Shown: positions 43,297 through 54,500 of the stretch, in pieces | Position numbering within the stretch: the first letter of the stretch is position 1 | How the letters are laid out: each line of letters opens with the position of its first letter | Origin: Sphingobium sp. AS12 | Lineage (GTDB): Bacteria > Pseudomonadota > Alphaproteobacteria > Sphingomonadales > Sphingomonadaceae | DNA length: 64,000 bases | Assembly (NCBI RefSeq): GCF_019097845.1 | Contig: NZ_JAHRGM010000046.1 | Location: 186,001 to 250,000, forward strand | Direction: 5' to 3' | Program-made: the position numbers and the translations under genes | Notes under the pieces: model-generated | What the model was told of the DNA's origin: nothing | Databases searched by the model: none | Seen by the model: only the letters and a program-made list of their open reading frames with translations

Positions 43297-44949
43297 ATGG
43301 AACATATAAGTTCTGCGTTTCTGGCGACAGTCGCCAGCGTGACGATCGCCTCTGCTGCTTCCGCGCAAACCACTCCCGGACCCAACGATGGCGATCCACG
43401 ACTGCACGGGGCCGGATCCTCAGCGGTTCAGGAGGTCGTTTGGGATGAAATCAATGGGCTTCCGATTGCGTACTTACCGGTCGGATCCGGGTCCGGTCGC
43501 GAAGCTTTCCGCAGAATCACCAACCAGTTGCCCGGACAACCCACCTGGGACACGGTCCAGTTCGCCTTCTCCGAGACGGGCACTTCGGCGAACGAACTCT
43601 CGCAGTACAACATGAATGTCGGGTCCTATGGCCTCAAGCCAATCCAGGTTCCCAAGTTCGTGCTGCCGGTCGCGCTCGCCTACAACCCGGTCTATGCCAC
43701 GCAGGACGGAAACCAGTATCGCTTTCGAGTGAACCCTGCCTTCGCCGCGAGTACGACCCAAATCAACGGTGTCAATGTCGGCGGATTGCGTCTGCCGCGC
43801 GCGGCCTATTGCGGCATCTTCAACGGGACGATCACCAACTGGAATAATGCCGTGCTCCAGACTGCGAATGGAAACCTGTCGCTGGGGGATGCGCTTGACA
43901 CCAGCTGGAGCACCGTTGGCGCTCCGATCCGGCTGGTTGGCCGGATGGATCGCTCGGGCACCACGGATATCTTCACGCGGGCCATGAAGGCGCACTGCGA
44001 CGCCATCCTCACCGAACCCATCAACAAGTATGATACCAACGCCGAGGTGCTGCCTTACGCTCGTGTTGCTGGGGCCGCAGATTTCAGCAGCGTGCGGGCC
44101 GACACGCCCTACTCGCTCTCTTCAACCGCTCCGGTTGCCGGAACGACCAATATGATCGGCAATCAATGGTATGATGTATCTACCAACTCGACCCCGTCAG
44201 TACCAGGTGGTCTCGCATCCAACCCGCAACCGGGCGCCAACGGCACAGGTCTCTTCCTGATGGCCGATGGTAGCAGCCGTGTCGCCGCAGCCATTGCCGC
44301 GGCACCCGATATCGGCACGACCCGCGTGGTCAATGGCAAGGTCGGCTATATCGGCGCCGACTTCATCGTCAACGCAGTGAGCGGGAACCCGAATCTGCAC
44401 GCCGCCGCCCTGAACAGGCCCAGCGCTCCGGGAACTTGGCATCTGCCGAGTGCAGCGGCAGCGACGGCCAACCTCAATCCGGTGCTTCCGCCGGAGTCCA
44501 GCAGCACTGGTTCATTCTTTAACTTCGGCACCGATGTGCGCGATGGGATCACGATGGCGCGAGCCAATCCACTGTCCTGGTACAAGGTGCTCTCGAGCAT
44601 GCCCGCAGCTCACACCGGCTACCCGATTACGGGAACAAGCCAGATGCTCCTCCACACCTGCTATAAGCCGACGAACTATCCGAGCATTCGCAAGTGGCTC
44701 GAGCTCAACATCGGGATTCCCGATGATCGGTTCATCAACGCCACGACTGGTCTCATGGCCCAGTCGAACATCGGTGCCCTGCCGACCCCGTGGCGGAACG
44801 CAGTCAACCAGACGTTCATCTTGAACTCCAACCAGATGTCGAATGGTCAGCGCCTCGGCAACCTCGACCTTTGGATGGAAGCGGCCGGTCCCACCCCCGA
44901 CCATTGCAACGTCTCGACGTTGCCCGGAGAGACCCAGCCGGGCATGTAA
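43297..44949 (+). CDS. Secreted PstS-like substrate-binding protein, copy 2
   Basis: A 550-residue paralogue of the preceding gene with the same architecture and the same HCNVSTLPGETQPGM end. The signal peptide (MEHISSAFLATVASVTIASA) lacks basic residues in its n-region, unlike copy 1 (MKRF), so its export efficiency may differ. Long DNA blocks are almost identical to copy 1 (for example around 43951-44087 with 42108-42240, and 44207-44500 with 42349-42640), while the first 250 bases differ much more. This suggests gene conversion after an old tandem duplication. ATG 43297 follows AGGGAAT. Confidence 0.82.
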   Translation: MEHISSAFLATVASVTIASAASAQTTPGPNDGDPRLHGAGSSAVQEVVWDEINGLPIAYLPVGSGSGREAFRRITNQLPGQPTWDTVQFAFSETGTSANELSQYNMNVGSYGLKPIQVPKFVLPVALAYNPVYATQDGNQYRFRVNPAFAASTTQINGVNVGGLRLPRAAYCGIFNGTITNWNNAVLQTANGNLSLGDALDTSWSTVGAPIRLVGRMDRSGTTDIFTRAMKAHCDAILTEPINKYDTNAEVLPYARVAGAADFSSVRADTPYSLSSTAPVAGTTNMIGNQWYDVSTNSTPSVPGGLASNPQPGANGTGLFLMADGSSRVAAAIAAAPDIGTTRVVNGKVGYIGADFIVNAVSGNPNLHAAALNRPSAPGTWHLPSAAAATANLNPVLPPESSSTGSFFNFGTDVRDGITMARANPLSWYKVLSSMPAAHTGYPITGTSQMLLHTCYKPTNYPSIRKWLELNIGIPDDRFINATTGLMAQSNIGALPTPWRNAVNQTFILNSNQMSNGQRLGNLDLWMEAAGPTPDHCNVSTLPGETQPGM

Positions 44950-44965
44950 ACTAAAACGGCAAGCT

Positions 44966-46936
44966 TCACTTGGTAGCCCCGGAGCAATCCGGGGCTATTA
45001 GTTTTGCTTTGCTCTTTATGCGATCATCCGACGGCGCGGAGTGACGGTCAGTTTCAATCGCATATCCCAGCCGCTGGATCGCCGGCATGAGGATCGGGAT
45101 TACCGGCTCGAGATGTTTCAGATAGTTGCGGTAGCGGTGGACCGAGCGGGTGTAGATTGGCTCGGTGACCTGAGCGTAGCTCGCCGTGCGCGCATAGCGG
45201 GCATTCTCGTGAAAGGCGAGCGTTGCCGGAACGAACGGCACGCCGAGGAAGTCGAGCAGGCTGCGCACCTCGCCTTCCTGATCAGCAACCAACTCCTCGT
45301 AGCGCACCGCGCGGTAGTTCAGCGGCAGCGCAGTGTGATAATGCGCTATCAGCTCGGCGATCAACGCGTAATGGCGCGCGGCGCTTTCGAGCGCGTAGGC
45401 GCAGTGAAACCCGTGTGTCAGCCCGTTTGAGAAGACCGAAAGCACCACGTCAAGCGGGTGGCGGACAAGGTGCACGATCGGCGACTGCGGGAACAGGATA
45501 TGGATCAGCCCCAGATGCGTCTCGTTGAGCGGCATTTTGTCGGTGAACCAGCGCTTGGCGGGATCCACCGCGCCGAACCGAACCGCTTCATTGAGATAGA
45601 GATCGCGCAGGGAATCGACATGGCCCGCGCGGTCGCCAAGCCACATCTCGGAAAGTGCCTTGGGATAGGTGAGCAGGCTGCCAAGCAGGTTCTGCGCGCG
45701 TTCGGCAAGTTGACCTATGATCGGCAGTTCATCGCCGGCGGCAATGTCGGGATGAGCGCTCAACGTCTGCTCGATCAGCGTCGTTCCCGAGCGCGGGAAG
45801 CCGACGATGAAGATCGGCTGGGGGTGATCGCTGCGAAGGCTTGCGCGCGGCAGCAGCCGGCTGCGGCCCTCGGTGAAGAACTCGCGCAGGTCCTTGACCA
45901 GACTCGCGGCGCGCTCGGCCTGGTAGCTGTGGCCGCTCGTCTCGCACAGCCGCGCCTTTAACGCGGTGAAGGTCGCGAATGCCTCGTCGTATCGCCCCAT
46001 GCTGTCGAGAATCTGGCCTTTCTCAAGCAGGCCGCTGCTAGCGCCATCTTCGCCCACGCTCGCGTCCAGCAGCGCCAGCGCGCGATCGTGCTCATGGGTC
46101 CGCCGGAACAACGTCGCGCGCGCGATCGGCAGCTGGGGGTGGTCCGGGGCTAGCGCTTCGGCCCGTTCGAGCAGCTGGAGCGCTACCTCGACCTTGCGAT
46201 CGGACTCCTCGAGCTTGGCCCAAGCGAGCAGCAGGGTTGGCTCCTTTGTGTCCTCGGCAAGGACCTCGAACAAAGCCCGCGCTTCATCGAACCGGCCCTG
46301 GTCCCTCAACGCGATGGCGAGATGTGCCTCGATGTCGCGGCGCGGCACATCCGGTCCACGCGGTGCCGGGAGCGCGAGCCCAATCCGGAAATGGTGCTCG
46401 GCCGCCTTGCCGTTGTGCTGGGCGAGGAAAGCCCGACCCATGGTCAGGTGCGAGATCAACGCCTCGGGCGCGAGGCGGACGAGCATGCGGGCATGGAACT
46501 GCGCGCGCAGCATGTCGCCGCGCGCCAGGAAATATTGCGCGGCGATCATCCTCGAAACGGCGTCATTGAAATGGATCCGGGCCAGCCGGTCGATCACCGC
46601 GCTTGCCGCATCCCACTTCTGCTCGTGCTGCAAGACATCATACAGCGCCTGGAGCGCGTCCTTGTGCCCCGGCGAGATCCCGAGAATAGCGAGCGCCGCC
46701 TCGCGGGTCGCCTCGCGATCACGTCGGGCCTTCGCGTCCTCCAGCCCGCCCGCCAGTGCCTGGTCCTGCTCAGGAAGCTCGGTGCGGACCTCGCCGCCAC
46801 CCAGCCCGCAGCAGTGGATGAAGGCTAAGCTTGAACCGCACGCGCAGGGCTCGATGGCAGGGCGGTGAAGGAGCTCCGAGGCGATGGACGAGTCGAGCAA
46901 TCCGGTACTTCCGAAGGAGGGCCGGTCCGGGTGCAT
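44966..46936 (-). CDS. TPR-sulfotransferase with a SEC-C zinc motif
   Basis: A 656-residue protein. It begins with CACGSSLAFIHCCG, matching the SEC-C zinc-binding pattern C-x-C-x8-C-C (Cys 31, 33, 42, 43). A block of TPR repeats follows, roughly residues 60-340. The C-terminal domain is a PAPS-dependent sulfotransferase: FIVGFPRSGTTLIEQTLSAH (PAPS loop, from about 374), VHLVRHPLDVVLSVFSN (3'-phosphate site, about 489) and NYRAVRYEELVAD. The last ~10 residues (CSGATK) are encoded by the terminator hairpin. It follows the Hint gene by 21 bases. ATG 46936 lies in the loop of an 11-bp hairpin, and TTG 46900 is an alternative start. It may sulfate a surface polymer or protein. Confidence 0.87.
   Translation of the reverse strand: MHPDRPSFGSTGLLDSSIASELLHRPAIEPCACGSSLAFIHCCGLGGGEVRTELPEQDQALAGGLEDAKARRDREATREAALAILGISPGHKDALQALYDVLQHEQKWDAASAVIDRLARIHFNDAVSRMIAAQYFLARGDMLRAQFHARMLVRLAPEALISHLTMGRAFLAQHNGKAAEHHFRIGLALPAPRGPDVPRRDIEAHLAIALRDQGRFDEARALFEVLAEDTKEPTLLLAWAKLEESDRKVEVALQLLERAEALAPDHPQLPIARATLFRRTHEHDRALALLDASVGEDGASSGLLEKGQILDSMGRYDEAFATFTALKARLCETSGHSYQAERAASLVKDLREFFTEGRSRLLPRASLRSDHPQPIFIVGFPRSGTTLIEQTLSAHPDIAAGDELPIIGQLAERAQNLLGSLLTYPKALSEMWLGDRAGHVDSLRDLYLNEAVRFGAVDPAKRWFTDKMPLNETHLGLIHILFPQSPIVHLVRHPLDVVLSVFSNGLTHGFHCAYALESAARHYALIAELIAHYHTALPLNYRAVRYEELVADQEGEVRSLLDFLGVPFVPATLAFHENARYARTASYAQVTEPIYTRSVHRYRNYLKHLEPVIPILMPAIQRLGYAIETDRHSAPSDDRIKSKAKLIAPDCSGATK
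44975..44996. terminator. Terminator of PstS-like copy 2, overlapping the sulfotransferase 3' end
   Basis: The same 22-base hairpin as at 43130-43151, extended by a T-A pair and followed by ATTAGTTTTG. It lies inside the last codons of the convergent sulfotransferase gene, whose stop is at 44966-44968, and might end transcription in both directions. Confidence 0.75.
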
Positions 46937-46949
46937 GAACCCGGACCGG
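46922..46949. promoter_or_regulatory. 11-bp perfect hairpin with the sulfotransferase ATG in its loop
   Basis: CCGGTCCGGGT (46922-46932) and ACCCGGACCGG (46939-46949) are perfect complements around a six-base loop, TCATGC on the minus strand, containing the sulfotransferase ATG. There is no T-run, so it is not a simple terminator. It may regulate translation or separate the Hint gene from the sulfotransferase. Confidence 0.5.
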
Positions 46950-46957
46950 AAAGCAGG

Positions 46958-48499
46958 TCAGGCCGCCACACTCAAGATGGTGGCCGCCTCGCGCCGCCAA
47001 GATGGTGCGACCATAGCGACGTCGATCTCGATCGTGCAGGCGCGGCGATGGTCGACGCCGATGACACTCTCGCCATCGGTCCAGCGCCAGGCCATGTCGC
47101 CATGGCTCTCGGTGGGATGGAAACCGCCGCCGAACAACGCGTTTTCGAGTGCGATCGCTTCGCCGTCGATCAGCAATGCAGACACCGCGACGCCGAGCCG
47201 GCGGCGATCGGTCATACCGGGCATGACATGGGCGAGCACGCTGCTCGCCGAGCGCAGCACCAAGCGTTCCGCTGCGGGAATGCGGAAGCGGAAGCGGTTG
47301 CCTTCGTCGTGCTCGGGAAGGATCGTGACGCCATCGGCCTCGATCACCAGGTCGGCCCCTTCGCAGCGCGCCCAGCCCAGCACCTCGGCGCGGGCCAGGA
47401 GGCGCTGCTGGATCGCTGTGAGCTGCGGGCCGTCCGCCACCATCGGTGCGCAGGCATCATCCCAGTTCATGGGGTCGATCCGGCCATAAAGCTGCGTGAA
47501 CTCGCCGGAATTGAGCGCCGAGAACCGGTTACCGTCATTGAGATAGGACTCACACGGCAGGCCCTCAGCGAGCAGCACGTCATGCGTATCGAGCTCGACA
47601 TGGAAGTAGCGGATCTGCTCGACCTCGTCCTGGACAATGGTGGCGCCGTTCACGAGGTGCGCAACTGGAACCAGAACGCCGTCCACGTAGATGGCGTGAC
47701 CAGGTGAAAGCCTGAGGTCGCGCTCGGGCAGGCCTGGGCCGAACGCATGGGCACGCACGCGCACCGGATTGACCTCATGCGGACGGCGATGACGCGCCGG
47801 TCGAGCCACGGTTCGGCCGATCCATTTGACCGGACGCTCCTTGCCTGAGACTGTCAACACCTCATGCCCGACCGAAAGCATCTCGACTCGAATATTTCCT
47901 TTCGCCGTCGCAATCAGCGTCCCTTCCGCAAAACAGAAAACGGATGGATCCTTGTCGAAGATTGTTTCCGGGCCAACGGCCACTGCGCCGGCAGGAATGT
48001 CTCCGGAGGCCGCGTCTACCACTCCATAGACACCAAAGACCAAACCGCTTTCCTGCGTACCGATACCACCTGGAAGGCCTCCTGCATTCAGGTTTGTCAG
48101 TGGGTATCCGGAGGTTGCAAACCAATATGCGTCCTGATTTGTAGTCAGAACCATTCCATTCTCCGTGAATCCATGGATCCACAAAGTTATTGGATTTCCG
48201 TCGCCATCAACAAAATTACTGAACTGTATCGACCCAAATGTTGGCAGATAGTATCTATCTTCAGTATATTGTGGATAGTTCGGTTGCGGAATTCCCTCAT
48301 TCAGAAACCCCGCAGTATATTCATTGTTTAAAACCGTAATTGTACCGGGATCGGAAAGTCCAGGTAGGTTGTTAGCTTCTATGGGGGCTATCCTAGAGTC
48401 ACCTGATACATCTGTATTTGAGCTATTAAAGTATTTCACGTCATCGGCGCTAAAATTAACGCCGTTGAGCGAGTCGATATTGAAAGGATTGTCAGCCAT
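46958..48499 (-). CDS. Hint-domain protein
   Basis: A 513-residue protein. From about residue 188 comes a Hint (hedgehog/intein) domain: CFAEGTLIATAKGNIRVEML, then SVGHEVLTVSG, RHRRPHEVNPVRVRAHAF and LSPGHAIYVDGVLVPVAHLV. The catalytic Cys is present, so self-cleavage at this point is possible. The first 187 residues are rich in Asn, Gly and Tyr with no recognised domain. That N-terminal coding stretch is visibly AT-richer than the rest, suggesting a separate origin. It follows the giant FHA-type gene by about 48 bases with AGGAG before ATG 48499. Hint proteins next to secreted giants may process or anchor exported proteins. Confidence 0.85.
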   Translation of the reverse strand: MADNPFNIDSLNGVNFSADDVKYFNSSNTDVSGDSRIAPIEANNLPGLSDPGTITVLNNEYTAGFLNEGIPQPNYPQYTEDRYYLPTFGSIQFSNFVDGDGNPITLWIHGFTENGMVLTTNQDAYWFATSGYPLTNLNAGGLPGGIGTQESGLVFGVYGVVDAASGDIPAGAVAVGPETIFDKDPSVFCFAEGTLIATAKGNIRVEMLSVGHEVLTVSGKERPVKWIGRTVARPARHRRPHEVNPVRVRAHAFGPGLPERDLRLSPGHAIYVDGVLVPVAHLVNGATIVQDEVEQIRYFHVELDTHDVLLAEGLPCESYLNDGNRFSALNSGEFTQLYGRIDPMNWDDACAPMVADGPQLTAIQQRLLARAEVLGWARCEGADLVIEADGVTILPEHDEGNRFRFRIPAAERLVLRSASSVLAHVMPGMTDRRRLGVAVSALLIDGEAIALENALFGGGFHPTESHGDMAWRWTDGESVIGVDHRRACTIEIDVAMVAPSWRREAATILSVAA

Positions 48500-48547
48500 G
48501 CTATATTCTCCTGAAAGACACGGAACTCAGATCTCTCTTTAAATAGC

Positions 48548-51500
48548 TCACCGGCAGTCCGGATCTCCGGGCGTATTCGGATCGCAGCGCCCATCGCTCG
48601 CCGGGCCGAGTACATCGACGGTGATGAGCGATCGCTGATCGCGCTGGTTGCCCGCATTGGCTGCCTGCGCAGCCTGCGCCGCGATTGCCGATGTCGCCTC
48701 CTGCGGGGTCGTTACTGTCACTTGTGCGGTCGCGTTCGGCACGCCGGTGATGTCGCCCGCCGCCTGGAAATTGTCGGCATTGGCCACTTGCGCTGCTGCC
48801 ACCGCAATCCGGCCTGTCGCACGCACGCCCGCATCGCCAGCATCGACCAGCCCCACCGGCGCGATCAGATAGATGTCCGACGGGGGATCGTCGGGCGTCC
48901 GCTGGAACGATCCGATGCCCGCACCCGCCACGCTGCCCGCGCTATTGACCTCTGCGAGGCCGTTTTCATCCAGGCGGACTGTAACCGGCGGGAAGTTCGA
49001 GGCGCTCTTGGGTCCTTGCCCCGCCGCTACATCGCCGTTCGACGACCAGAGAGTGATGTCGCCCGACTGCTGCGAGAACACACGGCTTTGGTTCAGAATG
49101 AAATCGCCGTCCGTGAAGCCGCTGATCCGGCCGCCGCGCAATGTGAGCAAGCCTTCATAGCCGAGCGGGATGGATTCGAACAGGGCGCCCGGTGCCGCGA
49201 GATTGCCGCCCTCGAGGATCCCGTGCGGCCCGAATTCGAGCCGGGGATATTGGAAAGCGGTTCCCCGCCGCGCCGCCTGCTCGGACGTGCGCACCACCGA
49301 GCCCGCGATGAGATCGCCGCCTGGCGCAAGGATGCTGATATCGCCGCCGCGCGCCGTCTGGATCGTCGCGAGCCTCAGATCGGCGTTGCCCGTGACGATC
49401 CGCTCGGCCTTTTGCGGCTGGCCGTCGACGAGCGCGCGCACCGGCACGCCGAGCGGCCGGTCATCGCTGATGGTGGAGGGGTCGGTCGTGTAGGGTGCGA
49501 GATTGTCCGTATAGCCGCGCTCGGGCGAGAACAGGGTGTTCACCGCCCGGTAGCCGCGCACATATTGTAGGTGGGACGGGCTCTCCGGCATCGCCGCCTG
49601 CGCCAGCTCGTTGAAATAGAGCGTGTCGATCAGGAAACGCTGCTGGCGGAACGTGTCGATGGCGGCAAAGGCCACATAAAGCTCATCGGCCTTGCCATAG
49701 GACGCGCTGGCGAGCCCCACATTGCCGGCTTCGCTGTCGGGAAAGCTTTCGGCCCCGAAGATCGCGCTGAACGCCGACGGCTCATTGTCACGCAGCCATT
49801 CGGCGAGCAGCGGCGTGTAGATCGGCTTCGTCCGATCGGGCCGGCGGTTGCCGAAGCTGTCGCTCACCTGCTCGAACAGGTCGCCATCGAGCATCGCGAA
49901 ATTTGCAGGATTGAGGTAGGTCTCGCGCAATGCCGCATAGTCGGCGCCGCCCGCTATGCCGAACCGCACGCTGAGGCTCGCCCCATCGTCCGGTAGCCAG
50001 GGATTATAGTCGTTGCCGATCGTGCGGATGCCGCCCGCATTGCTGTAGAGGTTGCGATCCACAGGCGAGCGCACATTGGACGAAGTGGCGAAGGGCCCGA
50101 GATCGCCGCCGGCCTCGACGATGAACCCGCCGGGTCCGCCAACGATGAAGTTGTTCGAGCGGACATAAGGTATGCCCGAGACGCCGGCTTCACCCATGGT
50201 GGCGGTGATATCCCCGCCAGCCCGGATCCGCGTCGTATCGGCCGACGCGACATTCTGGCCCTGGAAGAACATGTCGACGATATCGCCCGCAGCGGTGATG
50301 CGGGCCTGCTTGGGCAGGAACATCGCTCCCTGGTTGATGCTGCCGTCCGTATAGATTCGCACCGGCTCGGGATCGCCCGCGTGCGTGATGAACTGATGAT
50401 GTTGGAGACGCAGTTGCGTATTCGTCGTCACGGCAGTCACGACTGGCAGCTGGAATAGCTGGGTGCCGTTCGAGAATGCCCCGCCGACCCGCCCAGGATC
50501 GGCGTCATCCATCCCGATGACAAGGCCGTCAATGTCGCCCGCGCTGTAGATCCGGAGCTGCCCCAATGCGGACGGGTAGAGAAGCTGCGGGCTGTTTTGC
50601 GGAAGCTCGACCTTCGCGGCGATAGAGGTCAGTTCAAGCGTCGGGGGAAGAATCTGAAAATAGTCGCTTAGAGCTTGATTGTCAGGCCTGATGAACGAGG
50701 GGACCTGTCCATATCGGCCGAGACCGGCAGTTTGCGCAATCCGTACTGTTTCGATGGCCGACAGTGAGAATCCGGCGGCTGGCGAGAAGAAGCCGGCAGA
50801 ACTCTGTTGCTCGTCGGCGCCAAGCGCCGATACGCTTGCCAGCGTGGCCGCCCCGCCCGCCGAAACATCGACGACGGCGTCGGCGAGCCGCAGACGCAGA
50901 TATTGCGGCGTTTGGGCCGAGGTCGGCTCGCGGCCCAGAGCCGAGATGTCGCGTCGCGCGTGGATCGTGGCCGCGCCGCTGCCAATATCGACAGCGCCGG
51001 CCAGCACGTCGCGGCCCGCCACCAGCGAGAGATCGCCATGTCCGAACGTCAGCATCGTCTTGCCGATGTCGGCCAGCGTCGTCGTCGCCGTCGTGCCCAG
51101 CGCCACCGTCAGCTGAGAAACATCGCGCCCGGCGTGGATGCGGACGTCACCGCCCGCGAGTGCGCCCACGCCCGACCGGAAGTAGCCGTGCGCAATACCG
51201 AGCTCGGTATCGTCCCCCACCGTACCGGTGCGCCAGGGCTGTGTCTGGTTCAAGCCGGCCGAGAAGGCGGCCGGCGTGCTATTGCCGATCCGAGCGCCTC
51301 CGAAGCTTTGGCTACTCGTGCCGAACAGCTGCGTCCACTCGTCCCGCCGGCCGAGCACGTCGCGCCCAGCGTCAAGCGAGACATCGCCACCACCGCCGGC
51401 GAGCACCGGCTGGTTACCCGAGATCCCTTTCGGGGAGGGAATGAACTCCGCCGACTCCGGTGAAAGCGAGAGATAGGGACTGTCCGGCGAGATCGACACC

Positions 51501-54500
51501 AGCGTGCCCGTATCGACGGCTCGGGCCATAACGTCTTTGCCGGAGATGCGCACGCCCGCCGTATAGATCGCAGAGGATGCGAACTGGACGGCGGAGATGC
51601 CCCCAGAATAGTTGGGCAAGGCGGCGACGGTGCCGTCCTCCCGGCGATACACGGGCTGCCCTCCCCCGCGTAGGTCGATGTCGCGTGAGGCCGCGACCGC
51701 AATATTGCCGTCGCCCGTGCGAACCGCCGTGCGCACCCAGGCCTGGTTGGGCGCACTGGGTGCATCCTGCTGATTGGCGTTGCCGTAACGGATCACCGGA
51801 GGCGTACGGTTGGCGCTGTAACCGGTCCGTCCGCTTGCCAGTCCGGCCTGATAGGTAGGCTCGAAGCTCTGGAGGAATGCGACAACCTCATGGAGCGGCG
51901 CGATGATACCGGTCGGGTTCACCGCATTGCCGACAAAGCGGTATCCCTTGCCGGCGAAATAGGCCTGAGCCGCCGCCCGCGTATCCGCGCCAAGGCCGGC
52001 GGAGGTCCCCCAGTTGAGCTGCGTATAGGCGTCGTCACGGAGCTGATTCAGGTTGGCCACAGTTTCGGACAGGTTCAGCGTATCGCCGATATCGAAGCTG
52101 ACATTGGTCGGATCGGTCGATGGCCGCTGCAAGCGGAACTGGAGCGGTCCATCGTAGGCGACTGTGCCGGTCGCGGTCAGCCGGTAGCTGTATTCGCCCT
52201 GAAGGGCGACATCGGCTGTCAGAGCCCGGTCCACGACCAGCGGATTAGCCGACAGCGTGTTGCCCGCACCCGCGACCAGCCTAAGATCGGACGAGTGCAT
52301 CGCGACGTCGCCGTCAAGAAGGGGGAACAGCTCGGCGAACCCGAGCGTGTTGCGATCCTCCCCACCGCCGTCGGCGCCATTGCCGATGAGCGAGAACGGC
52401 GAGTTGACGTTGACCGCTCCGCCATATTGGTTGCCCTGGTTGGCAGCGGTGTTGAGCGAGATCGTTAGCGTGCTCGTCGTTCCGGGATTGGAGCCGTTGC
52501 CGTAAGCGGCGATGCTCGAACAGGAACCGCTCAGGCCGCCGCAAGAGAACTGGATGCCCGGCTGATAGGTACGGTCGCCCCCGCCGAGTTGGTAGTTGAT
52601 ATAGTCCGGATCCGACTTGTCGCGGAACGTGAAGAACCCGTCCGAGATGGAACGGTTGATGGTGAGGTCATTGCCGGCGCGCAGGGTGACTACCGGTGCC
52701 TCGCCCCGGGCCGACCCATCGGTGCGGTAGAGGAAGGTGGCATGGTGGTCGAGGAGCTGGCCTTCCTTGCCGGGCACCACCCTATAGCGCGGTTCGCCGC
52801 CCGATATCTCGGGGATGAGCTCGAGTACGCCGGCATCGACCGCGGCCTGCAGCTGTGCTGGCGAGAAGCTTGCCGCGGCGAGGTTCCACTGGCTGACGGT
52901 CTCGATCGCGCCGATCGAAGAAAGCTCAACCCCGGGACGCAGCCGCATCCCGTCGAGATTCGATCCGTCGACCGTCGATACGTCGAATCCCTGGATGAAC
53001 CGGACGAGCGAGGACGTGCCGTCGGCCAGCGCCATGTCGGTGGTGAACGGGTTGGCGCCGGTGGCGCCGAAGTCGAGCAGTATCGCGCCGTCCGGCCCTC
53101 GCGTGATGCCGATGTAGAGGCCGCTGTCGGCCATGGCGTCGAGATCGTAGCGCTGGAACGCCTCCAGCTGCACCGAGTCCGCGCCGACGATGGTGCCGCG
53201 CTGCGAGAGCGCCACCTTGTCGCGTTGAGCCCCGATGACCGGCGCACGGAACGTGACCGTACCGCCCTGGTCGGGCTCGGCATAGCGATACACCGTGACT
53301 GGGCTGCCGGTTGCTGGATCGGTGATCACCTGAGGGATAAGACGGCCGACTCCCGCTTCCGCCTGCGTACGCCTTGCGCCGACATCGATGGTGGCGCCCC
53401 CGGCGATGGTCAATGCAGCGCTCTCGCTGCCGACGCCGATTGTGACGTTGCCGGCCTTGGCCGGACGGCTGTCGGTGTGAGCGTAGCCCGTGGTGTGGGT
53501 GTCGAGCAGCGCGGTGGATGCGAGCGTGACGCCTTGCTGCCCCCACAGCGCGATATCACCGCCATTGACTGCCGCATTGCGCGCCGCATCGGCGCTCATG
53601 CCCTTCACATCGACGCCCGAGGTATCGAGCGCGCCGGCGATGGTGATCGCACCGCCATCGGCGGTGAGCGTGACCGACTTGGCTTTAAGGTTCTGGCCCT
53701 GGCCGAGATCGAGATTGCCCGAACCGGTGCGGATCCAGACATCGCCGCCGAACTGGGTAGCGTAGTTCTCGACGAACCCGCCGAAGTCGAAGCTGCCGCT
53801 GCCGCTATCGAGGGTGAACGAACCTTGGCGCAGCAATGGCGCGGGGGCGCCCTCAGCAACTTCCGCTTCCGGATCGATCGCGAAGCCTGGGTTGAGCGCG
53901 GCAAGCAGAGCGACGGCTCCATTGCCGGCGAGGAGGTTCAGGCTCCCGGCGTTACCCTTGCCGGTGTCGGTGATAAGCGCCGAGGCCACATCGGTCGCGA
54001 TGCTGCCATTGGCGCTGAACAGGTTGATGGTCCCGCCCCCGGCGGAAACGATGACCGGATCGACCTCGTCGCCGAAGGTCTTTTCATAGCCGGGCACGCT
54101 GAGCGTCGCGCCTGCAAGGCTGATATCGCCTTCCGACTGGACATCGATGATGCCGGCCGTGGCGCGGATGGTGGCGCCGCTGATCGACACCGACTGAACG
54201 CGATCGTCGATCGTGCCGAACGCGATCCGCGCTCCGGGAGCGGAGTTGCCGGTGATCTCGGCCCCTGCGTTGGTGTTCGTCGCGCTGACGGTCACAGCGC
54301 CGCTCGTGCGGAATGTGTAATCCGGGCGCGCCGTCTGCTCACGCGGATCGGCCGCGGCCGCACGGTCGGCGATGAACGGCGCATTGAGCATCAGCCCAGC
54401 ATCGCCCGCATCAAAGCTGCCCTTGCCTTCGACGTAGATTCCATCCGAAGCGGCGAGCGTGACGCTGTCGGCAAAGCCGGAAGCGCGCGCACCATTGCTG

